From: HXMU1420-13 sp965228545
Lineage (GTDB): Bacteria > Bacteroidota > Rhodothermia > Balneolales > Balneolaceae
Length of the DNA: 64,000 bases
Direction of reading: 5' to 3'
Assembly: GCA_965228545.1 (NCBI GenBank)
Contig: OZ245822.1
Span: 3,472,001-3,536,000, forward strand
Below the pieces are notes generated by a model. It made no database searches and was not told the DNA's origin. It saw only the letters and a program-made list of their open reading frames with translations. The translations under genes and the position numbers were made by a program. Below are positions 53,055-60,435 of this stretch, one piece after another; position 1 is the first letter of the stretch, and the number at the start of each line of letters is the position of its first letter.

Positions 53055-54770
53055 ATGCAGCAAGGTGGTACTGAATTTAGAATTTCGGGGCAAGCAGGTA
53101 GCGAAGGCATTGTTATCGGGCAGGCTTATGTATTGAATCAATCAAGCAGATCTGTTGCACCTAAGAAAATAAAGGCACTGAAGGTTCGCTCTCACATCAA
53201 ACGGTTTCAAAAAGCAAAAGCGTTGTTTCTCGAGGAAATCGAAGAGCTCTCCAGAAACCTGGATAAAGCCACTCGTGAAATTTTTGAGGCTCAAAAACAT
53301 ATCGTTTCTGATGTTGAAATTGACGAAAAAGTTCTTCACCTGATTGAAAGGGAAAAATACAGCGTTGATTTTGCCATTTTTGATACCTTTGGTGGTTTTA
53401 TCGAGCGTTTAAGAGAAAGCGGATCAGAAATATTTCAGCAGCGGATAGTTGATCTGGAAAATCTAAGGAATCGGCTAATTGATTTGTCATGCGAAAACGA
53501 ACATCAGCAGAAAATTCCAAAAAAATCCATATTGGTGGTTAAAGATTTAAGCCCCACCGACCTCGTAAATTACTACGAAATGGGGATTAGCGCTCTGGTG
53601 ATGGATAAAGGCGGAATTACTTCGCATGCATCTATAATTGCACAATCATTGGATATCCCTTGTGTCGTTAGTGCGAAAAATTCGGTGCAACAAACGTCTT
53701 CCGGGAATACAGTAATAGTGGATGGAAACACAGGCTCGGTAATTGTACATCCATCTGCTGATACCATCGATGAATATAAAAAAAGAAGCAGGCAGCTAAA
53801 TAGGCAGAAAAAAGCCATTCTTAAGGGAAATGAAGAATCCATAACTACCGATGGTTTTGTGTTCCACTTACGCGCTAATGTGGAATTCGCTCAAGAATTG
53901 GAACTAGTAAAAAAGTACAGAGCCGAAGGTATAGGGTTACTACGAACCGAAGCCTTACTGTATGGAGGGTTTGAAAAGCGAGCAGAAGTTTCGCAACTCG
54001 AGTTTTATGATAAGATTTTAAAAGAGACCAAAGGACCTGTAACAATACGATTATTCGATGTAGGGGGAGATAAGCTTAATATTAATAATCAAGATGAAGA
54101 CAACCCGTTTTTAGGATGGCGGGGAATTCGAATGTTACTTGACGAACGGCAGGTATTAGAGAATCAACTTCGCGCAATTTTAAAAATATCAGGTAACTAT
54201 AGAGGAAGAGTGCAGATTCTTGTGCCGATGATAACTGATGTGTATGAGATTGTGGAAGTAAAGCGAGTACTTGAACAAATAAAAGGTGACTTAAAAGAAC
54301 AACAAACTCCTTTTGATGAACACATCCGGGTTGGGATAATGGTAGAAGTGCCAAGTGTAGCTTTATTAGCAACGCAGTTTGCCAAAGAAATCGACTTTTT
54401 TAGTATAGGAACCAACGACCTAACCCAATACACATTAGCCGTAGATAGGGGGAATGCCCGCATTTGTTCGCTGTATCAGCATACACATCCGGCGGTGTGG
54501 CAACTTATACATCAAACAGTATATGCAGCAAGAAATCAAAAGATTCCGGTGGCTGTTTGCGGAGAACTTGCAGGAGATTTGATTGGCGCTTCTGTGTTAG
54601 TTGGAATGGGTGTGACTGAACTAAGTATGGCCACCCATTCGATACCTAAAATAAAGCACCACCTAAGTACAAACTCGCGCGAAACATTCCGCCAGCTCGC
54701 ACAAAAAGTGCTAAACAGTGCAAGTACTAATCAGGTTCAGGCAGAATTCAAAGCGCTTTTTCCCCAATAA
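53055..54770 (+). CDS. ptsI: PTS enzyme I (phosphoenolpyruvate-protein phosphotransferase)
   Basis: A 571-residue enzyme that moves phosphate from PEP to HPr. The active-site His is H191 in GGITSHASIIAQ. IGLLRTEALLY, RLFDVGGDK, GWRGIRMLLD, IGTNDLTQY and AVCGELAGD are the PEP-binding and dimer motifs. The N-terminal HPr-binding helical domain is present. It starts one base after the ptsH stop. The length is normal. Confidence 0.96.
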   Translation: MQQGGTEFRISGQAGSEGIVIGQAYVLNQSSRSVAPKKIKALKVRSHIKRFQKAKALFLEEIEELSRNLDKATREIFEAQKHIVSDVEIDEKVLHLIEREKYSVDFAIFDTFGGFIERLRESGSEIFQQRIVDLENLRNRLIDLSCENEHQQKIPKKSILVVKDLSPTDLVNYYEMGISALVMDKGGITSHASIIAQSLDIPCVVSAKNSVQQTSSGNTVIVDGNTGSVIVHPSADTIDEYKKRSRQLNRQKKAILKGNEESITTDGFVFHLRANVEFAQELELVKKYRAEGIGLLRTEALLYGGFEKRAEVSQLEFYDKILKETKGPVTIRLFDVGGDKLNINNQDEDNPFLGWRGIRMLLDERQVLENQLRAILKISGNYRGRVQILVPMITDVYEIVEVKRVLEQIKGDLKEQQTPFDEHIRVGIMVEVPSVALLATQFAKEIDFFSIGTNDLTQYTLAVDRGNARICSLYQHTHPAVWQLIHQTVYAARNQKIPVAVCGELAGDLIGASVLVGMGVTELSMATHSIPKIKHHLSTNSRETFRQLAQKVLNSASTNQVQAEFKALFPQ

Positions 54771-54824
54771 ACTGGCGCTTAATTAATTAATCGGTTGGTA
54801 CTTAAAGTTAATGCCTTTAAACCG

Positions 54825-54836
54825 GGAAACGTTTCC
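54825..54836. promoter_or_regulatory. LacI-family-type palindromic operator candidate
   Basis: GGAAACGTTTCC is a perfect 12-bp palindrome with the central AAACGTTT typical of LacI/GalR and cre-type sites. It lies in an AT-rich 217-base gap between ptsI and the CBM48 gene. On each side are TTAATTAATTAAT runs. No regulator gene of that family is in the window. Confidence 0.5.
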
Positions 54837-54987
54837 AATATTAATTAATTAATACTATTTATATAATTATCATAAAATAATTAACTAATAATTTAACCTT
54901 AATAATTTCTTTATGGTATTGTATTGAATTTAACTTAATTATATAGGTATCATTTAAATTCTAAAGTTAACAAAACACGTTATCGCA

Positions 54988-55287
54988 ATGCTCACTAAGA
55001 AATTCACACCAAAAAGAACTGTATGTAAAGTTACTTTTTCTGTACCATCAGAAATTGTAAATGAAGAAGTAGCCTTAGCCGGCGACTTTAACGATTGGGA
55101 TTACGAATCTCTAAAATTGAAAAAGAAAAATGGCGTTTACCAAACCGAAGTACGTCTAAAGCCAGAAAACGAGTATAAATTCAAGTATCTGATAGATGGT
55201 GAAGTTTGGGAAAACGATTACGAAGCCGATGCCTACGTTCCCAACGAGTTTGGAACCGAAGACTCGGTAGTAGTTGTAGGTAAATAA
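54988..55287 (+). CDS. CBM48/isoamylase N-terminal-type glycogen-binding domain protein
   Basis: A 99-residue single-domain protein. VTFSVPSEIVNEEVALAGDFNDWD and YEFKYLIDG-like KFKYLIDGEVWENDYEADAYVPNEFG are the carbohydrate-binding module 48 (AMPK-beta/isoamylase early set) signature. It may bind glycogen or starch, or tether a partner enzyme. No catalytic domain is attached. It sits downstream of a LacI-type palindrome and ptsHI, which suits a sugar-storage theme. Confidence 0.88.
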   Translation: MLTKKFTPKRTVCKVTFSVPSEIVNEEVALAGDFNDWDYESLKLKKKNGVYQTEVRLKPENEYKFKYLIDGEVWENDYEADAYVPNEFGTEDSVVVVGK

Positions 55288-55292
55288 AACTC

Positions 55293-56078
55293 TTGTTCGA
55301 TCAAAACATATTTACTAAAGAGCTCTCCACTTCCTGGCTAGGTAGAGAGCTTTTTTATTTTCAGGAATTGCCCTCTACCAATACTTATGCTAAGGAAATA
55401 CCGAAAGGAGAGAGCTTACATGGGGCACTTGTTTTAGCAGACCATCAATCAGCAGGTCGCGGGCAACATCAACGCACCTGGAATATTGAGCCGTTTCAAA
55501 ACCTTACCTTCTCGTTGATTTTTGAGCCCCAACACAGCGACCGCCTTAGTATTCTCACATTGGCATGTGCGTTAGCCGTATGTGAGTATATCGAAGAAAA
55601 CCTAAATACCCCTGCACAGCTAAAATGGCCAAACGATGTGCTTGTTGCCGATAAAAAAGTAGGCGGATTGTTAACCGAAACGGTTTTTAAAGGAGATGTG
55701 CTTGAACGGCTTATTATCGGGATTGGGGTAAACATCAATCAACAAGTATTCGCTGATGAATTAAGCGATACCGCAACCTCATTCATTTCAATAAACAGCA
55801 AAGCACACCAAAGAGAGCTGGTGCTCGTTCGACTTCTCACTCGAATGGAATATTTCTATCGCTTGTGGAGTACCCATGACCTTGAGTTATCTAAAAAGAT
55901 TAACAAAAAGTTGATTGGTTATGGTAAATGGGTAAGTCTGGAAGTAGATGGAGTTATGCAAGATGGGCAATGCAAGTTTCTGGGAATAAATGAAAGTGGA
56001 CATCTTGTAGTGTTGAATAAGGCACTTGAAGTAGATACTTTTTTATATGAACAAGTTAGAGTCCGGCTCAATTCTTAA
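55293..56078 (+). CDS. birA: Biotin--[acetyl-CoA-carboxylase] ligase
   Basis: Attaches biotin to the carboxylase carrier protein. The 261-residue length lacks the N-terminal DNA-binding domain of E. coli BirA, so it is a monofunctional ligase. ADHQSAGRGQHQRTW is the biotin/ATP loop. LKWPNDVLVADKKVGGLLTE and GIGVNINQ complete the core, and a small C-terminal SH3-like domain follows. The start is TTG at 55293. It overlaps tilS by 32 bases. Confidence 0.94.
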   Translation: MFDQNIFTKELSTSWLGRELFYFQELPSTNTYAKEIPKGESLHGALVLADHQSAGRGQHQRTWNIEPFQNLTFSLIFEPQHSDRLSILTLACALAVCEYIEENLNTPAQLKWPNDVLVADKKVGGLLTETVFKGDVLERLIIGIGVNINQQVFADELSDTATSFISINSKAHQRELVLVRLLTRMEYFYRLWSTHDLELSKKINKKLIGYGKWVSLEVDGVMQDGQCKFLGINESGHLVVLNKALEVDTFLYEQVRVRLNS

Positions 56079-57393
56079 TCTCCTTAAAAATCAAATTGTT
56101 GAAGTATTTTCCAAAGATCCTTTTTTGGTGATTGGAGTAAGTGGTGGCGCAGATTCGATGGCTTTATTGTATGCGCTACACAAAATAGATGTACGAGGGT
56201 TAGTGGTTCATGTAAATTATGGCCAAAGAGGGAAAGAGAGTGATGAAGAGCAAGAAATGGTTGAGCAGCTAAGTGCTATGTGGGGCTTCGAGTGTTGTTC
56301 GATTCGCCCTGATGCCAAGCCCGAAGGTGAAAATTTTCAGGATTGGGCACGGCAAGTGCGATACGATGCCTTCGATGAGCTTAGACAAATAAACCTGGCT
56401 GATGGTATTGCCGTGGCACATCATCAGGATGATCAGTTGGAAACCATTTTATTTAAAGTGCTACGTGGTGGTGGGCTCGCAAAACTATCTGGAATGCATT
56501 TGTGGGATTCTGAACGCTTTATCTGGCGTCCATTTCTGAACTGTTCAAAAAAAGAGCTCATTGCGTTTTGTGAAACCGAACATCTTCCGTATAAAACGGA
56601 TGCTTCCAATCTTGAAAGTAAATTCGCCAGAAACGCGATACGGAACGAGGTGTTTCCGGTATTTGAACAATTTATTCCCGGGTGGGAAAAAAATCTGCTG
56701 GCAATTTCGAAGTATGCATCTGTATATGAAGAATCTATTGACCAAATACTGGCGGATTGTACTACAGAAACAAGTCTTTCGATAGATGCTATATCTAGAT
56801 TTTCAAGTCACTTAAAAGGGGCGTTATTAAAACAATTTGTGGAGCATAGAACAGGTAAATATTTGTCGAAAGGGCAGGTAGGGGAACTAATTAATTTGCT
56901 TAAATCTGAAACCGGTAAGAAAATAGTAATTGATAAAAATACGAGATTGGTTAAAGATCGTGAGGTTATCAAACTGATTTCTGAGATAACGAAGCCCGAC
57001 TATATTCCCCTGCAAACAATGAATGAACAAGAAGTTGGGCGAGGCTTCGTTGTGGCTGGGTGGCAGTTTAGTATAAAGAAACTAGCATCAAAAACGGGTT
57101 TATATGTTGATGCAGATGCAATCAAATGGCCACTAACATGCAGAAAATGGATGGCAGGGGATGCATTTGTTCCGTTAGGAATGTCGGGATCACAAAAAAT
57201 TTCGGATCATTTAACCAACCGAAAAATAAAAAACGCACATCGCCAAGAATCTTTGATATTATCCGATTCAGATAGTACTATTTGTGCTATTTTATATCCG
57301 GAACCAGCTAAGAACGGACAGATTGGAAATATCGCCGAATCTTGCAAAGTAACCGATTCAACAAAGCGATACCTAAGTATCGAAAAAATTTAG
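56047..57393 (+). CDS. tilS: tRNA(Ile)-lysidine synthase
   Basis: Modifies C34 of the AUA-reading tRNA-Ile to lysidine. The PP-loop SGGADS (residues 32-37) binds ATP. VVHVNYGQRGKESDEE, AHHQDDQLETILFKVLRGGG and the C-terminal WRKMKPGDRFVPLG-like CRKWMAGDAFVPLGM match the full-length family. The 448-residue length is typical. It overlaps birA by 32 bases and is 4 bases before hpt, an order often conserved. Confidence 0.94.
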   Translation: MNKLESGSILNLLKNQIVEVFSKDPFLVIGVSGGADSMALLYALHKIDVRGLVVHVNYGQRGKESDEEQEMVEQLSAMWGFECCSIRPDAKPEGENFQDWARQVRYDAFDELRQINLADGIAVAHHQDDQLETILFKVLRGGGLAKLSGMHLWDSERFIWRPFLNCSKKELIAFCETEHLPYKTDASNLESKFARNAIRNEVFPVFEQFIPGWEKNLLAISKYASVYEESIDQILADCTTETSLSIDAISRFSSHLKGALLKQFVEHRTGKYLSKGQVGELINLLKSETGKKIVIDKNTRLVKDREVIKLISEITKPDYIPLQTMNEQEVGRGFVVAGWQFSIKKLASKTGLYVDADAIKWPLTCRKWMAGDAFVPLGMSGSQKISDHLTNRKIKNAHRQESLILSDSDSTICAILYPEPAKNGQIGNIAESCKVTDSTKRYLSIEKI

Positions 57394-57397
57394 AATT

Positions 57398-57952
57398 ATG
57401 AGTTTGTATTTACCTGATGAGGTAGAATGTAGAGGTGAGAAATTTAAGGTCTTTATCAACAAAGATCAGATCGAGGCGAGGCTCTCGTTATTGGGCGAAC
57501 AAATAGACAAAGAGTATGGTGATAAACGGCCAATATTCATTGGCATTTTAAACGGATCGTACATCTTTCTTGCCGATTTGATGCGAAATGTATCAATTCC
57601 CTGTGAGGTCGATTTCATGAAGCTTTCCAGTTATGGAGATGAAAAGGTATCATCTGGAAACGTGACAGAGCTCAAGCATATCGATGCAAAACTCAAAGAT
57701 CGTCATGTAATTTTGGTTGAAGATATCGTGGATACCGGGCTCTCGATGAAATATATGATTGAACGTATGAAATCGTATTCGCCCGCGAGCGTAAAGGTGG
57801 TAACATTGCTCCACAAAAAAGAAGCGACCGTACACGATGTTCAAATCGATTATGTTGGATTTGAAATCCCAAATAAATTTGTATTGGGTTACGGACTGGA
57901 TTACGCACAGGAAGGCCGAAATTTGGCTCAAATCTACGTGCTGTACGATTAA
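57398..57952 (+). CDS. hpt: Hypoxanthine phosphoribosyltransferase
   Basis: A 184-residue purine salvage enzyme that makes IMP (and perhaps GMP) from PRPP. The PRPP loop is VILVEDIVDTGLSM. IFIGILNGSYIFLADL is the N-terminal pyrophosphate loop, and FMKLSSYG the flexible loop. The start codon is 4 bases after tilS, a common neighbour. The promoter of tRNA-Ser begins 24 bases after its stop. Confidence 0.93.
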   Translation: MSLYLPDEVECRGEKFKVFINKDQIEARLSLLGEQIDKEYGDKRPIFIGILNGSYIFLADLMRNVSIPCEVDFMKLSSYGDEKVSSGNVTELKHIDAKLKDRHVILVEDIVDTGLSMKYMIERMKSYSPASVKVVTLLHKKEATVHDVQIDYVGFEIPNKFVLGYGLDYAQEGRNLAQIYVLYD

Positions 57953-57975
57953 TTTGTATTTATTATTAATGAGCG

Positions 57976-58006
57976 TTGATTAGGCATGTGCAGTGCCGTA
58001 TATTTG
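57976..58006 (+). promoter_or_regulatory. Bacteroidota-type promoter for tRNA-Ser
   Basis: TTG (57976-57978) and TATATTTG (57999-58006) are separated by 20 bases, the same spacing as in the tRNA-Gln promoter. The tRNA starts 12 bases later. Confidence 0.8.
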
Positions 58007-58017
58007 GCTCCCTTTTA

Positions 58018-58106
58018 GGAGAGGTGGCTGAGTGGCTGAAAGCGCTCCCCTGCTAAGGGAGTTTATCTGGAAACAGGTAACGAGGGTTCGAATCCCTCCC
58101 TCTCCG
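58018..58106 (+). tRNA. tRNA-Ser (anticodon GCT)
   Basis: An 89-base tRNA with a long variable arm, as expected for serine. The acceptor stem GGAGAGG (58018-58024) pairs with CCTCTCC (58099-58105), discriminator G. The anticodon stem CTCCC/GGGAG holds the loop CTGCTAA, which reads AGC/AGU. The T-loop GGTTCGAATCC is canonical. CCA is not encoded. Confidence 0.96.
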
Positions 58107-58125
58107 CGAAAGCCGATGTAAAGTG

Positions 58126-58157
58126 AAGGCTCTTCATTAATTTGAAGAGCCTTTTTT
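58126..58157 (+). terminator. Terminator after tRNA-Ser
   Basis: AAGGCTCTTCA (58126-58136) pairs with TGAAGAGCCTT (58143-58153), an 11-bp perfect stem with a 6-base loop, followed by T to 58157. It runs up to the stop codon of the converging repair gene. Confidence 0.9.
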
Positions 58158-58944
58158 ATTTAAATGAAGCTATGATTTCTTTTGCCCATTGCTCATCCTT
58201 CTTTAACTCATTTCTAAGAGCATGCTTGATGATCCACTTTGTTGACTGAACTTCAGTTGGTAGCCATTTCTCTATTTCTGTTCGGGCAACTTCTTGATTG
58301 TCTTTTAAAATATCATTCAAGCAATTTGCCACCGACTTTTGAACATATCGGGAGGGATCAGATTTTAAAGTTCGAAGTATGGGCAAAAGAGGTGTTGGAT
58401 ATTCGATGAATTGGTCCAGCTTTTTTGCCCAAGGTAATCTGGGGCGGCCGCCTTCACTAGCTAAGCGCCGAAGGTGAACATTTTCAGAATGCGACCAAAT
58501 CTTCATTCTGGTAATCGTTTCTGTGGGATATCTTACCAAAAATGGGCGGATTGCATATTCACCTGTATTTCTTTTGGTTATTTCCTCAATAGCATGGTAG
58601 GATAAATCCGGATGGTCTAATCCATATTTTTCTACGAATTTAGCAATTGGCATTACCCAGTAAAAATTCGTGAACATTCCGGTTTCCTCGCTATTTTCAG
58701 GGCCAAGAATTCCCAAAAGTATAGATATAGAAGAGCTATAATCACATCTCAATAGTTCATACAGTCCATCAGCAAGTACTTCAACTCTATCTTTTAGCTC
58801 GAGTTTTGGGATTCGGCTACCAACGAAGTCAATGAACTCTTCGCGTTTAAAATCAGGATGTAGTCTCAGAATCTTATCAGCAAGCATCGAGGCAAGGTCA
58901 TCATCAAACCATAACTTTAACGGCTTATATGTCATGTCACTCAC
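58156..58944 (-). CDS. DNA alkylation repair protein (AlkC/AlkD-like HEAT-repeat glycosylase)
   Basis: A 262-residue all-helical protein of the DNA alkylation repair family. The block VHLRRLASEGGRPRLPWAKKL is the AlkC-type signature, and WSHSENVHLRR and IKHALRN are further conserved pieces. It would remove alkylated purines such as 3-methyladenine from DNA. It overlaps the YjbQ gene by 8 bases. It is probably not essential, and its regulation is not visible. Confidence 0.85.
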   Translation of the reverse strand: MSDMTYKPLKLWFDDDLASMLADKILRLHPDFKREEFIDFVGSRIPKLELKDRVEVLADGLYELLRCDYSSSISILLGILGPENSEETGMFTNFYWVMPIAKFVEKYGLDHPDLSYHAIEEITKRNTGEYAIRPFLVRYPTETITRMKIWSHSENVHLRRLASEGGRPRLPWAKKLDQFIEYPTPLLPILRTLKSDPSRYVQKSVANCLNDILKDNQEVARTEIEKWLPTEVQSTKWIIKHALRNELKKDEQWAKEIIASFK

Positions 58945-59359
58945 CCATTAAAGTGATGACCAGTTTTCTAGGGCCGCCGGAATTTCGGTGTTCACAAAGA
59001 TAAATTCCTTGCCAAGTTCCAAGATTAAAGCGTCCTCCTGTAATGGGAATAGAAACCGAGGATCCAAGTAGCGAACTTTTGATGTGTGACGTCATATCAT
59101 CGGGTCCTTCAAACACATGTTTGTACAGACTGCTATCTTCGGGAACTGTTCTTGTAAAGAAGGTTTCGAAATCTTGCCTCACGGTAGGATCTGCATTTTC
59201 GTTGATGGTTAAAGATGCACTCGTGTGCTGAATAAAAATATGAGCAAGTCCGGTTTTAATCGATCTGATTTCATGAAGCTGATCTAGAATTTCTTTAGTT
59301 ATTAGATGAAATCCTCGGGGTTTTCTAGATAGTAGTAGCTCTTTTTGAATAATTGGCAT
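58937..59359 (-). CDS. YjbQ family (UPF0047) protein
   Basis: A 140-residue protein of the YjbQ/UPF0047 family. HTSASLTINENADPTVRQDFE is the family signature. Relatives have weak thiamine-phosphate synthase activity, so they are often called secondary thiamine-phosphate synthase enzymes; the physiological role is unsettled. The start ATG at 59359 is preceded by a divergent gap shared with the BrkB gene. It overlaps the repair gene by 8 bases. Confidence 0.92.
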   Translation of the reverse strand: MPIIQKELLLSRKPRGFHLITKEILDQLHEIRSIKTGLAHIFIQHTSASLTINENADPTVRQDFETFFTRTVPEDSSLYKHVFEGPDDMTSHIKSSLLGSSVSIPITGGRFNLGTWQGIYLCEHRNSGGPRKLVITLMGE

Positions 59360-59408
59360 AGTTAAAATTGATAGTTACTGCTAAAAGGTATTCAAACTAT
59401 CATTAGTA

Positions 59409-59416
59409 TAAGTTTG
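59409..59416 (+). promoter_or_regulatory. Promoter -7 box for the BrkB gene
   Basis: TAAGTTTG is a perfect TAnnTTTG match. The predicted transcript would begin near 59421, just before AAAGGAG and the ATG AGT TAA mini-frame at 59432-59440. No TTG is seen at the ideal -33 distance. Confidence 0.4.
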
Positions 59417-59445
59417 TTGAAAGGAGAAATAATGAGTTAAAAAAA

Positions 59446-60321
59446 TTGAACAACTACAAAAAAGCTTTTATATCTACAGTAACGAAATTCAAGTTGAAGG
59501 AAGCTATGAATTTCAGCTCTTCCATCGCGTTTTATGTGATTTTTTCTCTACCTGCTGTACTAATAATTACCACTTCTATTGCAGGCGTGATGTACGAAGA
59601 TGATATAGTTAGAGAGAATCTGATTAAACAGTTTCAACTTTTATTTGGCGAGGAAAGCGCCAATGCAATTGGTAGAGTATTGGAAAATGCGAATGAAAGT
59701 ATGTACTCAAACTGGGCGAGAGTATTTGGGTTTGTTATGCTTATAGTTAGCGCAACTACGGTGTTTGTGTCGCTTCAGGATGGGATTAATAAAGTGTGGG
59801 GTGTAAAGGCCAAGCCGGATAAAAATTTGGTATTGTTTTTTAAAAATCGGGCATTATCGCTTGCAATGGCAGGTAGCATCGGCTTTTTAATGCTCGTGTC
59901 CTTACTTGTAGAAGCAATAATCAATATTTTTGATGAGTTTATTTTAAGCCAGTTGGAAATAAGTAGCTTTTCGCTAATCGCTCTCGTAAACCTTTCAGCT
60001 TCATTCACTTTAACAACATTGGTATTCACATGCCTATTCAAGGTGATACCGGATGTTAAAACCAAATGGAAAAACACTGTTGGTGGCGCAGTATTCACTA
60101 CTTTGTTATTTGTTTTGGGCAAATCTTTAATAGGATTCTATCTTGGAAATAGCTCCTTAGGCAATGTGTATGGCGCGGCGGGCTCACTGGTAATTCTACT
60201 GGTTTGGATCTTTTTCTCTTCGATGATAGTGTTATTTGGGGCTCAATTTACAGCGTTTTATTCCAGAGAAGTTGAAGGTGAAATAACTCCAAATGAAAAT
60301 GCAGAAATCATAAAGACATGA
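59446..60321 (+). CDS. YihY/BrkB family inner-membrane protein
   Basis: A 291-residue protein with about six membrane helices: NFSSSIAFYVIFSLPAVLI, a middle VFVSLQDGINKVWGVK block, and a conserved YGAAGSLVILLVWIFFSSMIVLFGAQFT near the C-terminus. These are the YihY/virulence-factor-BrkB signatures (UPF0761). It is not a ribonuclease despite older names. The function is unknown. The start is TTG at 59446, 12 bases after an AAAGGAG-ATG-AGT-TAA sequence in another frame. Confidence 0.88.
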   Translation: MNNYKKAFISTVTKFKLKEAMNFSSSIAFYVIFSLPAVLIITTSIAGVMYEDDIVRENLIKQFQLLFGEESANAIGRVLENANESMYSNWARVFGFVMLIVSATTVFVSLQDGINKVWGVKAKPDKNLVLFFKNRALSLAMAGSIGFLMLVSLLVEAIINIFDEFILSQLEISSFSLIALVNLSASFTLTTLVFTCLFKVIPDVKTKWKNTVGGAVFTTLLFVLGKSLIGFYLGNSSLGNVYGAAGSLVILLVWIFFSSMIVLFGAQFTAFYSREVEGEITPNENAEIIKT

Positions 60322-60435
60322 TTCTGATTCTGTTTAAGCTTGTAGACATGGCAAGAATTTTAAGTTTTTAATACTCATAGTTTGTTTAAATAAGCCGTAT
60401 ATTCAAGGCTGCAAAAATTTTCATAAAAACCAGTC

